Shown here in pieces: positions 38,901-50,082 of a stretch of 64,000 nucleotides of DNA (position 1 is its first letter; each line of letters begins with the position of its first letter). Made by a program: the position numbers and the translations under genes. The stretch comes from Drosophila persimilis. Lineage: Eukaryota; Arthropoda; Insecta; Diptera; Drosophilidae. The stretch is taken from NCBI RefSeq assembly GCF_003286085.1, contig NW_020825298.1, positions 13,330,001 through 13,394,000 on the forward strand, in the 5' to 3' direction. The notes beneath the pieces were generated by a model. It had not been told where the DNA came from. It saw only the letters and a program-made list of their open reading frames with translations, and made no database searches.

Positions 38901-41180
38901 AATAGAAACGGAAAGATGCAAGAAAAGGCGTGGTGTGGAAACAGGCGGAAAACAAAGCATAGATCAAACGACTGCAAAGATACACTCCGAGTACCGGATA
39001 GGATAGTTTTGTAGATCAAATGCCACTCGTCCAGGACTAGATATTGTCTGTGTACATACCAGAAAAAACTTTTTTTGTTTCCTTATGCAGATTGGAAACT
39101 GCAATCCGAGCAGCTAAAATGGCGTAGTCGGCATGATTGCAAGTCAAGCCAGCTGAAATTTCTGCAGCCAAATTGTCTAGTTCTTGCGTAGTGACTCCAC
39201 AGTACAATCCGTTGATTACTTGAAGGGTAATGGACACCTAAAAATTAACAGGTTTATTTGCTTGAATATTATACACCAGGTCATGGCAAAGAGGAAATAA
39301 AACGGCATAAATTTCCCAAATATTGATTAATATTAATATTGATTCAAATTGTATACAGGATTCTGCCAAAATAAAAAAAAAAATAAAATTACAAAATCTT
39401 TAATGTAGCAAAAATGAATTTCTCATACTTTAGACTTGAAAAAAAAAAATAGAAGCAGCAGACTTAAAGCTAGCTAAAAACGATTCAAAAGCCGGTGGAT
39501 TAACATTTATATTTGGTTGTGACAAAACTTTGGTTACGGATTAGTTATGCTCATCGAATGGAATCGTCCACCCAGTCAAGGTATGTCAACAGAGGCACTC
39601 CGCAAGGTGGTGTCCTGTCTCCTCTTCTGCGGAACAAGATTCTATGCGACCAGGAAGGGGAGGCTTCAAAGTGGTGGCATACGCGGACGAAGTTGCCGTT
39701 TTCTTCTCTGGTAAATACCCTCAAAAACTCTGGGATTGAATCCCTCGGAAACGGAACTCGTGTCAAGTATAGTCAAATGGATATATGTAGCAGTAGTAAG
39801 TAGGCCCTATGAAAAAGGACGATCACCCAACAACTGCGCAAAGTTCAGCGAACCGCCGACCTATGCATCAGTGGAGCCCTTCGCACCGCTCCAAATGATG
39901 CGCTAAATGCCATCTTATGCCTTCAGAGCCTTGGACCTTGCAAGAAGAAGCGTTCAGCACACAGGTCACTCATCCATACTAAACTACAGCAATATCGTCT
40001 CAACAAAAACGGACTACCAAGTTACAAAGGAGTAATAACAAAGACTTAAATACTCCAAATTATACATGAAACTCCGTTACTGAAGCTTACCTTTAAGGTG
40101 CCTAAAGCTTGGAGTTTGGAGATACATAAATACAGTTTTTTGGGCGATTAGTGGCATAATGTCATTTTGAGTGATGAAGAAAAGTTAGTTTAGATGGTCC
40201 TGACAGTTGCAAAAAATATTCGATAAATATGCGCCAGGATCGGCGATGATCTAAACAAACTCCAGAACCCAGGACATTTCAAGTGCGATGCAATATGATC
40301 GCACTTGAGTGTAGCGGGCACAGCGTCAATGTTGCGTCAGTATATCCGTGCGATGCTGATCAAGAAATATAACACTCGCGCATACATATGTACATATGTA
40401 GCACACTCTGTCCAATGACGCCGTTGCCATACACATATATATACGCACTAATATATTATATATGTACATTTATATACGGCTCTGACGCTGGCTTCGCTGC
40501 CAAAGCAGCGCCCAGCCTTTAGAGCTAAGTTAGCCCCTAAGAACATTGAACAATCAGTAATAAAATGGAACTGAACTAATTCGGTCACAAGAACTCAAAA
40601 CGTATAATTATTATACTGAAAGGCAATAAATTACAAAGTGCAACATTAAACCAGGCCGAACAATACCTGTATTAAAATAGCTAGACTTTAGCCCGGACGT
40701 AAATCCTATTGAGAAGCGAATAACTCGCACTGCCGTAAAATTTTTCAGCAAGTAAAACTACACACATATAATTCTTTGGGTCACATGTGCACATATGTAC
40801 ACATATGTTTTTGAAAACATAAAATTTGACCAAGACGTGGTACGTATAGGGAATACCTATCAAGGTCTCTACCCTGGATCTAATACTTAATGATTAACTG
40901 TAATCTATTTCCTAAGACGCATGCTGTGACTGTAAATGTGCACGCTTAATTGCGAAAAGAATCAGAAAGATATTAAATACAACTTACAGGGTCAACAAAA
41001 TCCATATTCAAATTATAACATAGCTTCTGAATTCGTGAGGTAATTTTATCAAAATGTACTTCTTCCTGTCTTCCATCTAAAAACAAAAGTTAATATAACA
41101 GTTTTATGCATTTTGTTTGTTCGCATACCTCGTTTGACAACAAACAATTTGGACGTTTTAAAAGTTTTATTTTTCAACAT
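35929..41180 (-). CDS. RnrL: Ribonucleoside-diphosphate reductase large subunit
   Basis: Class Ia RNR R1 subunit, reducing NDPs to dNDPs in the cytosol together with the radical-bearing R2 subunit. Exons: 41129-41180, 40988-41076, 39060-39237, 35929-38075, total 821 aa. The ATP cone lies in the first three exons ([20 protein letters not shown]). Active-site residues are all present: Cys229 (PQLSSCFLL), then Asn438, Cys440 and Glu442 in [11 protein letters not shown], plus the C-terminal redox pair in CLSCGS. The start gives a slightly longer N-terminus than in mammals ([15 protein letters not shown]). Residues before C229 are shifted by +11 against the human numbering, with no gaps seen. Introns 2 (1.75 kb) and 3 (1.0 kb) are enlarged; intron 2 holds transposon relics. 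Confidence 0.96.
38076..39059 (-). other. RnrL intron 3
   Basis: This 984 bp intron shows no recognisable element. Short frames on both strands (38502-38756, 38789-39019) look like chance. The sequence around 38815-38990 is a little richer in GC than the rest. Confidence 0.5.
39510..40010 (+). mobile_element. LOA-type non-LTR reverse transcriptase relic in RnrL intron 2
   Basis: The frame at 39513 reads [16 protein letters not shown], the RT block before the catalytic loop. A shifted frame continues with [14 protein letters not shown], where the catalytic YADD has become YADE. Further on, at 39830-39950, [20 protein letters not shown] and [15 protein letters not shown] match the post-RT region typical of LOA/Bilbo-type elements. 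Frameshifts and the lost Asp show it is dead. It is antisense to RnrL. Confidence 0.75.
40090..40735 (+). mobile_element. Tc1-like transposase relic, split by an insertion
   Basis: At 40160-40265 frames read [10 protein letters not shown] and [12 protein letters not shown], matching the Tc1 block that normally reads SDE--F-LDGPDG. At 40680-40720, [14 protein letters not shown] is the SPDLNPIE box with the last catalytic acid replaced only in the neighbouring position. About 400 bp between 40285 and 40680 do not fit a transposase. They begin after a short inverted repeat (CAAGTGCGAT...ATCGCACTTG at 40278-40305) and could be a nested insertion or solo LTR. Confidence 0.6.
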
Positions 41181-42700
41181 TTTTCCCGGTTATTTCACAA
41201 TTGTTTGTTACAGCAAAGTATCGAAAAAAGGCGCCAAACAATTAGAGTTACCGTATGATTGTTTTACTATTTTTACTGATACTATCGAGTAACATGAAAA
41301 TTATGATGATAGTCAAAATAGCGTCGAGGAGCCAGTGTTCATTCGGAACATCGGAAAACTGATAACATAATAGTAGACTATATAATGCCGAGAAGTTGCA
41401 TGAGGGACTTAAAAGCTATTCTATGGCGGGGTTTTTTAATTCTCTTTTGAGGTATCCATCGTCTCTGAAAGCAGCCCGTTACCTAGCTACTCGGTCGGAT
41501 ACTTGTCTTTGGTGAGAAACAACATTAACCAAAGAACAAATTTGAGCAAGTTGATATAAAAAAATGTATGGCCACCATTGAAAATTGAATCTGTTTGTGC
41601 CTTGGCTGGTCGGTGCTCGGTTTTCTGGTGTCGGTTTACTCCCACAATTTCTGATGCTCTTTCTGGACCTCCAGCTTATTCCGACCAATCTCCAGCGGGT
41701 TGTCCAAATTTGTTAGTTTTTGCATATGTTTGGGTTAGCTGCGAATCCGCAATATTTTCATGGCAAATTTTTATAGCGTGATTATTCGGTACTTGTGTGT
41801 TTAATGGCTGAAAATAATAATTTCATAAACTACACACCTATATATTAATATGAAATTAATGAATTAATTAATATAATATATGTACACCGGTCGTGAATGA
41901 ATCGAACAGAACATATTCACTATCGATATGATTAATGTCCATGAAGTCTCGACAGCTTCCATCTCTAAGTCCAGTGTGTGTCAGCTGATTGAGAAGTAAA
42001 AAGTCCATACATACATATATACATATGTAAGCAAACATGTCTAGTTGACGAAAAACTTTAAATAGTTAAATAATAAAAGTGCAGGTAATTCAAAACTCGA
42101 ATTTTAAACGTCATTGAACAGTATGCTTATGTAGTTCATAGGCTGGAATATTGTGCACATATATCATTTGCATAATCGTCTCGATAAAATCTTTCAATAT
42201 GGTGAAATGTAACGTTTAGCTCACATGCATATGTCGTTTGTTTGTATATATCGATAATTGTTATTGTTATTGTAAATGGATGTGTTGAATGTGTTTGGAA
42301 TCTCGACTCTCGATGCAGACTCAATTGTAAAAATGCATAGTATTTTCTACAATTGGACTATTACTTGGAATGTACATGCACGTGTGCACTCTTACCTAGT
42401 ACATGAACGTAAATACAGTGATTAACTTCATTATTGGTACGTCATGCTTTGTGCACCCTTTTTTTTATCTGTTATAAGATAAGATAATATTATCATAGAT
42501 ATAATTAATAAATATATGTTTTTATCTAATAAATTAATACATTTTTTATAACTGAAAGAATCTATTTATGTATCGGAAAAGAATTTTTCTATTATTTTTA
42601 TTTCACTTTTAATTTTTTTTAAAGGTATATAAAAAAAAGAGTAAATTTTGGTCGTCATTGTAGATAAATACAGTGACGTAGGCACACTCATTATTAAATA
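41181..42700. promoter_or_regulatory. RnrL upstream region
   Basis: The divergent gap between RnrL and the SLC17-like gene starts here. GTATCGA-like sites lie near 41217 and ACTATCGAGT near 41280, resembling DRE half sites often found at replication genes, but none is a full TATCGATA. The rest is AT-rich with ATACATATGTA motifs (42007-42028); short frames are not convincing. Confidence 0.35.
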
Positions 42701-42745
42701 AAAGTATACAAACTTCCAATTTATGGCTAGTCTTATTGTGCTTAA

Positions 42746-43370
42746 TTATTCCCAAGCAATTAAGATTTTATTTGCAATCTTGCGACGTAGAAAAAAGCAT
42801 AAATTGAGCGAGGGATCGACGTTGTGCGTCGCCAAAGACCTTGTTAGAAACATACTGGTCGCAAAGTATGTCGTTTCTGAGCCATTGTATTTCGGTAGGA
42901 TTCTAGGACCCAGACGAGCTGATAGATAGGAAGCGGGCCACGGTGGAGAGGAAGGGTAACCGACAAGAGAATTAAAGTACACCACAGGCCCGAACCCGAA
43001 CGAATATGGGAATGGAATTTGTTCCTGATGGAATATATTGCTATTAGATCTTTGGTTGTAACATATCTGCTGCCGCTCACTTAGACGTGTATAACAGTAA
43101 TTGACACCGTTTGCCAATCTGACTTGGCTACTTCCAAGAACTACATATGGCATACTTCCTTTTCCACTAAGAACGTTTCCTATACATAAAGTTCTCAATT
43201 CCATTTGGGTAAGGACGGAACACGCAGGCAACTGGTGTTTTAGGTTCGGGTAGGCACAGTTCTCCTAGAACGCATTGGGAACTGATGGTTGCGTATCCAA
43301 AAGAAGCATTACATAACACATCTGTGGCATGCATCCAGAGCCGTTCCTTGAGAATATATAGTTCATACAT
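42746..43370 (-). pseudogene. Unrecognised protein-like relic (frameshifted)
   Basis: Two minus-strand frames abut: 43167-43370 (67 codons, includes CVLGELCLPEPKTPVACVF) and 42746-43231 (161 codons, includes LANGVNYCYTRLSERQQICY). Together they give about 200 residues in one direction with a single frame change near 43200. Composition differs from the flanks, which are very AT-rich. No family was recognised. A retroelement gene or a decayed host gene are both possible. Confidence 0.3.
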
Positions 43371-43673
43371 AAAAGGACGTTCTATCAGAAACTATATAAA
43401 AAAGTTCTGCAACTGTTCCAATGTAATCACTTCAGAATCCTTCTTTGATCATAAATAAAAGAGAACCCGTAAGTGTTATGCAGCCCGATATAACTCAGTA
43501 ATTTATAGATGATAGTTAAAGGTAAAGAAGTAGAGTAAATCGTATTATTTTTCGTTGTTTGCACCGCCCACTGTACTGCATTGTAGTTTACATATTTACA
43601 TATACATATGGTCCCGCACGGCAATATATTTACAATCAAATAAAATAAAGGTAACAATAAAAATAAACGAAGA

Positions 43674-43875
43674 GGGATGTTGGTAGTCGCTGCTACGCAC
43701 GCGACCCTACATTTATACCCGATATTCAGTCAGTATGGCTCCTCTCCGCCAGAGGGCGCGTTGCCTATCCAACACAAATTGATATGTTCCTTCTGGCTAT
43801 AATAATCCGATCTGAGCCATATTCGGCAGTTCGCTAGATATGGTAATTTCTACGATTCTGCATTCCACTTTCACT
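43674..43875 (+). repeat. DINE-1-like repeat, copy near the SLC17-like gene
   Basis: It shares its first 70 bp or so with the copy at 45240: GAGGG..TTG..AGT.GCTGC, then ACATTTATACCCGATA, then GTCAGTATGGCTC and a CTCCGCCAGA segment. Only the 5' part is present here. It lies about 340 bp upstream of the transporter start codon. Confidence 0.55.
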
Positions 43876-44211
43876 AAGTAATTGTGTTCTTATTTCTTTT
43901 TTGGAAGGGTCGTTTACAATATAAAAAATATGTTCTATTCCTAAATGATCATAAAAATAAATGTAGATTACTATTCATACGATTTAAGGATATATGTACT
44001 TACTATAATAATCAAATTAATTTAATTTATTTAGTTTATTTTATTTATCTCGAACTAATATTCTTTTTATATCCATCAATTATAGGTTTTCATCGGTAAT
44101 GAAGTACCTAATTCGAATAGATAAACAGTTTTTATAACATTCCAGTAAGTATAATTGGTTTAATGTGAATCCAAGATGGATTTTTGATGTACATTGTTTT
44201 TCTTTAGTAAC

Positions 44212-47200
44212 ATGTATGATTCGAGGGACACTTATTCTATACCCCAGGAAGAACTCGAAACCACAAGAGTCCTGCGTCGATGGCATTTCAGAGGTAATCT
44301 TTGTTTTGATAAATTTTTACTAAAAAAGAATATCGCTTAACGGAAACCGTGTATTTAATTGTAATAATTAAAGTATGTGTAGTCTGTTCTGTGGGGTAAT
44401 AAAATATGACTATGACCATAGATTAGTCCGAATATAGGAAGGAACCAATTAGATTAAATCAAATGTATTTATATTACACCCTTGAGTACACATCAATGGC
44501 AAGTGCAAGAATGGGTGCGTCCAACCTATTGACGAGCAGTGTAGAGTCGTGGACTCGCATTAGCCCACTTGCATTAGGGCACGGGCAATTTGATCCGCGT
44601 ACCCTTAATCAGTCTCGAGCCATTGGATTCACATTGTTCTTTATCGGTCGTTAGAACACATACAAATATATGTACTTACCCCTACGTTGCTCTTCATATA
44701 ATAATAAATTGAACTCCTAATAAGCTTTCTCCGCATAAACTATGCCATTATGGTAGTCGACTCCCACTCTTTCGGGTCTTATTTTACGCTCATCATTACT
44801 GAGAGCGCTTTGACGCCATGTTTAATGTGAGAGATATATATGTAGATGTTTTGTTGTTTCTTATACTCCTAGCTGCTTTTCGCTGCTGTGGCATTTTGCA
44901 AACGTCCGAACTTGTACACCCCTCAAGCTTTACTCGCAATTTTATATTCATGCATTTAATCAAAATTTGTGCGCCGTGTTTTGTATTTATTCAAATCAAT
45001 TAATAGGCCAATTGGGGATAATATCCTCTCTTGCCTTAGTTAATTGAGAAGCAAAAATACAAGCACCATATATGTATATAAAACTTTCTTGTCTCACCTC
45101 AATATCCCCTCTGAAACCATTTTTGGATTTTTAAAAAATTGTACAGCTAAACCCTGAAGTGCGAGAAACTTCGCTGATTCGAAAACTATGCTCTTTCACC
45201 ATACACCTTTAGAGCCGAGGGTATTCTGAATATGTAACGAGGGGGAACGTTGTGAGTTGCTGCGGCGACCGCAACTCTACATTTATACCCGATACTTAGT
45301 CAGTATGGCTCTCCTCCGTCAGACGCCGCTAATATTGAACGACACGACAAAGATTGCTATAATAATAATCCGATGTGATCCAGATTCAGAATTCATTTTC
45401 AATGATTGTGCGTTTTTAATTTTCTCGTATCTTCAATATTGTAGTGTTTTCGTCTTTTGCGGGGGCGGAAGGGGTGGGCCGAAATTTTGAAATATACGTG
45501 TAATAGTAACATTTTACAGAAGTTTGGATACAAAATTTCGTTGCTCTAGCTCTTATAGTCTTTGAGCACTAGGCGCTCATATGGACGGACTGACAGACGG
45601 ATGGCTCAATCCACTTTATGGGGTCGGAAACGCTTCCTTCTGGACGTTACAGACATCCATTTTCACCACAAATCTAATATAGCCCTATACTCATTTGGAG
45701 TATCGCGTTTCAACAAAACAACCCTCTGCTGGGTTTTTACTACTGGTACTGGTGTTAAATTGTAATTCTACTAAAGATTATACCAAAGGTTTCGTAGAAT
45801 AAAAATAATGGGATTAAAACATTAAAAAACTTTGGCATTCAAAAAAAAAATAAAATAACCTTCCCAAAACTGTTACAACTGTTAATTAGTTACTGTTAGT
45901 ACTAGAGAGTAACCATAGTAACCGGGAGAGTTAATTAAGTCACCTAGAATTTCATCTCGATTTGAATTCGGTTGGAATGAATATCTTGGGCATATATGAG
46001 AGCTGACAAAGGAACGATCGATCTGCAAGTCTTCGGATCCCGAAGCTAACCTTTATTTTCTGTTTCAAACCGTAAAATGTAATCAGTTTCTATGTACTTA
46101 AAAAGCATTGCAGCTGAAACAATTTCAATTATATTAAATTATAAAAAAAAAACGATTTTAAAATTTCAGACAAAATTCCTGCTCGCTTGGTGCTGTATTT
46201 TCTTTCATGGTCTGGTTTTCTTGTATCATTTATGATGCGTAATGATATGAATTTTGCTTTGGTTGCCATATATCCAAATGATTATACGAACCAGAACATA
46301 ACTAATACCTCGCATACAATTTCGGTAATGTGACTCTTAACATTTTACACAGAGACCTTTTAAATATGATTTTTTTTTAGGGAGGTGGTACCGAAGACCA
46401 AACAACCATAGTAAAATCGGTTATAATAAGTTCATTCTATTGGTGTTACGTACTATCCCAGGTTGCTGGCGGAGTTGCCACTCAATTTTTCGGAACCAAG
46501 TGCGTATTTGGATGGTCACAGCTGGCAACTGCTCTTTGTAGTCTACTTATTCCGTTGGCAGTAGAATTAAATTACATTGCTGTTATTGTGTTACGTTCTA
46601 TTCAGGGGTTTGCCTCAGGCTTAACTTGGCCTGCTATGTACGCTATAGTGGGGTACTGGATACCACTTACAGAACGTTCTCGTTTTATGTCAAGTTTTCA
46701 AGGATTTAGTATTGGAATCGGCCTAACATATCCATTATGTGGATTTATACTATCACAGTTTGGATGGCAATACATATTTTATACTACGGGTACTTTAGGA
46801 GTTGGATGGTGTTTATTATGGTATTTGCTTGCTTTTAACACACCTCGTGAACATCCTCGTATTACTAAAGAAGAATTAAACTACATTGAGCTTAATGTTA
46901 GCAAAGAGGGTACTAATACCAAATTAAAAGTGCCATGGCCACAAATATTTAAGTCTTTACCGGCATGGGCAATTGCAATTACAACATTTGGAAGAATATT
47001 CCTGCATTATATTTTTATTGTAAATGGACCCACATTTATGGGCAACGTCTTGAAGTTTAACTTTGAAACAAATGGTTTTCTATCGGGAATGCCTTTTATT
47101 TGCTCATACTTCTCATCGGTATTGTTTTGTTATATTGCTGATAAATTTATATTGTACAAAGTCTTAAATCTTACTAATGTGAGAAAGTTATTTACAGCGC

Positions 47201-48728
47201 TATCACAGATCATTCCGGGGATATTAATATACTGTATAGGATATGTAGATAATATACATCTTTTATTATCAATTTGGTTTATAGCAGTGATATTTATAAC
47301 GGCATCCTATGCAGGAGCAATGGCAAATATAATTGACTTAGCGCCGAATTATGGACATTCTGCTGCCGTCTTAGCATTCTGCCAAACTATTCATATGTCA
47401 GCGTCGTTTATTTCACCATTAACGGCTGGATTTATTGTCACTCAAGAGGTAAATTATAATATATAATATAATATATAATTCGCTACTTATAAAAAACAGG
47501 CCATGTTAATGTCAACTACAGTTACGAACTTGAGTATTAGAACAGCAAATGACAGTTTACTGTTATCTTAAGAGCTTTTTCATCGTGTTTTTTAAAAGAA
47601 AAATAAATTGTATACATTAGGATAGCTGCTTTTAATAAGCGTAAGACTAGGTGTCTATATTTCTGCACATTTAGTTTTTAATGGACAATACGCTCCAAGC
47701 TACCAAAGCCAAACGATTCTTGGGGCCCTTTACTCATATAAGGCAAAAGAATATTTTAATAGCTTTCGATCAGATATATGGTAACACGTTCTGAGAAATT
47801 TAGTAGTTAGTCTTAGCTACGAATTTATTGCATTTGTCTTCGTGATGTCTATTTTTTGCCTTTGCCATTCTTTGGTATTCTATTTTATTATTTTTTCTTC
47901 TAATTTTGGGGAAAATGTCTAAATTGTATTCGTTAAACTATTAAGCTATTTTAATAGCTGCTGAAGTTTTAAATATAGAGTCGAGAGGTGTCAATTTAAT
48001 ATACATACATATTATTACAAGATATCGAATGTACACGTATATACATACATACATACATATGTTCGTAGGTAGATTTAGTTATGACGATCAACGCAAGACT
48101 GTAAGTCCGACGGTCGGGGGCGATAGAAGAAGAGCGTTAAAGCGAAAGTCTAAAAGGAGTTGCTTGACTAAGTTACTAAGTTACTACGATTTCAAGATTA
48201 TATCACGATTTTCCAAGATAAAACTATAATTTTTTATTAATATACTAGGGGACAACCCGACTACACAGTCGCTTCGCTCGTGCGACAACAACCATCTCAC
48301 TAGCTTAAGCAACAAAAAAACTACACTCGATGGAATGCGTTTTATCAGCTGTTAGCTCCATTTAGTGTTTGCAAGTGCAAGTGCAGAGCTTCCCCCCCTT
48401 TCAGCGTACCTAATGCACGGCAATATATTTATACTAGATAAGACATTTACATTCCATATATATCTATATAAATGCATACATATTCAATACAGCATTAAAA
48501 CTTCTAAGTGTCATTGTTTTTTTTTAGGACTCCATCGATCAGTGGCGAAGGGTTTTTGGAGTTGGCGCAGTAATTTCCTTATTGACTTACGTTGTGTATC
48601 AAATATTTGGAACAGCAGAAGTTCAGTCCTGGAATATAAAACTACCCAAAAATGACCATTCCGATGAAGAAACTGAAATTTTTCCGAAATCAAACCGAGA
48701 ATTCAATACAATTTCTAAGCCAATGTGA
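44212..48728 (+). CDS. SLC17-like anion/phosphate cotransporter (major facilitator superfamily)
   Basis: Multi-pass membrane transporter of the SLC17 type (Na+/Pi cotransporter, sialin, vesicular glutamate carriers); substrate not predictable. Exons: 44212-44293, 46170-46324, 46381-47448, 48528-48728, total 501 aa. The start MYDSRDTYSIPQEELETTRV has an acceptor (CTTTAG) just upstream. TM1 ends in MMRNDMNFALVAI, the SLC17 pattern. Then come FGTKCVFGWSQLATALCSLL, GFASGLTWPAMYAIVGYWIP, ERSRFMSSFQGFSIGIGLTY and the loop NTPREHPRITKEELNYIE (family form HP-I---E--YI). Later helices include the LAPNYGHSAAVLAF segment. The tail is acidic and hydrophilic. Intron 1 is 1.9 kb with a DINE-1-like insertion, and intron 3 is 1.1 kb. 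Confidence 0.85.
44294..46169 (+). other. Intron 1 of the SLC17-like gene
   Basis: Apart from the DINE-1-like repeat at 45240-45712, the intron is AT-rich, with short chance frames (44463-44654, 44818-45003). A GC-richer part at 44500-44640 was not recognised. Confidence 0.5.
45240..45712 (-). repeat. DINE-1-like repeat, nearly complete copy
   Basis: It begins GGGGGAACGTTGTGAGTTGC, continues with TTTATACCCGATACTTAGTC, and ends with GGGTCGGAAACGCTTCCTTC and a TACTCATTTGGAGTA end motif. The central TCTTATAGTCTTTGAG and ATGGACGGACTGACAGACGG segments are hallmark DINE-1/INE-1 blocks. No coding capacity. It lies in intron 1 of the transporter gene. Confidence 0.65.
47449..48527 (+). other. Intron 3 of the SLC17-like gene
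   Basis: A 1.1 kb AT-rich intron with an ACATACATACATACATATG microsatellite at 48042-48061. The segment 48080-48420 is richer in GC and may be an old repeat; no frame or ends are readable. Confidence 0.45.
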
Positions 48729-50076
48729 AAGTTTTTACTTAAAATCCTACTTGTATCTTTTTAATATTGTTTTACTTATTTTGGCAAAGAAGGATCTGTT
48801 ACATAAATACAATATATATAAATATTTACCTGACCATTTCAATGTTTTAAGATTTAAGACTATTATATAGTTATTATTATAGAGGTGGAGCGAAAATAAT
48901 CATACAAAGTTGTTTTGGTCCTATATACCTATTTTATGAATTAATATTTTCGATTTGTATATCCCTGAAGAGTGTACAATATTATATGTGTACTATATGA
49001 ACATTCCTAAAAAAAGATTTTGTTGTGAGAAATCTTTTTCATTTATGAAGATAACACTATGCGACAGGGGTTTTTACTCAGCACAGAGACAATTTATGTT
49101 GCAGGCATGGTAGTTGGAACTTTCAGATCGTTATTAAAAATATGATACACAGCCAGAAGAAACGACGACCGACGACCTAAAGTCCATATATTCTTGGTTA
49201 AATAAAATCGAATCATTACAGCCAGAATTAAGAAATTAAGAATTCTCGTGACGATACAGCTCATAGCATTGCATATACATAAACAAACTGAGTACCGGGA
49301 CTGGCACGACTTTAAAGCTTGTTAATAGTTTAAAGCACACATTTTTGTGAAAAAAACTCGAGAGGAACTACACGTGAAGTATGGACCTGCAGCGTCTAGC
49401 ACTACTTAGGAATGGAGGTCGACGCAGCGCGCTGCAAAGAGCAGCACAGCAGCTCAAAAATAGAATCTCGGTCTTCTGTCCCTATGAAATGAACGTGTCG
49501 GGAAAAATTCGATTGACGTATAAAAATGAATCATAAAGATTGATCGTATCTACTTGGAACATAGTGGCGCCAGAGGAACAAACACTAGATGAACAAAACG
49601 CAGTAGTACAAGGCCAACTGGCGGACCCCTGGCCGGTAGCTCGAAGTGAGAAAAGCGTTGAAAATTTAGAAGACAGTTTATAGATAGACTAGTCCTAGGA
49701 CATTAGTAAACAAGTACGAGAATACTGGAAAATCAGGCCCGTGCGGCCCCGTAGACGACCCAGAAATAAGATCCTCGACCTCGCTCCAGGATATTGCGTA
49801 ACTCTGAAAATTTAAGATCAATAAAGATAACCCGTTCTTGTATCCTTATTCATGAACCACGAGACTCTATATTTCAGCTAACACATCTTTTACACAGACG
49901 TTGAAATATTCAATATAGACGACGCTGGCGTTTACCGAACGGTTTTAGCTTCCTTCCTTCAGTCCTTTCTTTTTATTAACATATTGAACAACAACAAAAA
50001 AATAATAATTACTTCAGAATAATTGACCATTAACAGAATATGTTCTCGACTAGGAAAAAATGTATAAATTTTGTAT
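48729..50076. other. Intergenic region between convergent SLC17-like and DHX33-like genes
   Basis: The piece 49130-49200 has AGCCAGAAG and CCATATATTCTTGGTT, which recall a decayed DINE-1 block. The piece 49320-49850 is richer in GC and contains TAGTGGCGCCAGAGGAAC. A TGGCGCC box often marks the primer-binding region after an LTR, so a gypsy-like LTR remnant is possible, but no paired LTR was found. No host gene is evident. Confidence 0.35.
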
Positions 50077-50082
50077 TTTATT
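50077..50082 (-). terminator. Poly(A) signal overlapping the DHX33-like stop codon
   Basis: On the minus strand the end of the gene reads ATAAAATAAAATAC. The AATAAA hexamer runs through the TAA stop codon (50080-50078). If used, the 3' UTR would be only about 15-30 nt. Confidence 0.4.

Noticed and set aside
48029-48064. ACATACATACAT array as a possible regulatory or CRISPR-like repeat
   Set aside because: A plain tetranucleotide microsatellite, of a kind scattered through the whole window; no spacers.
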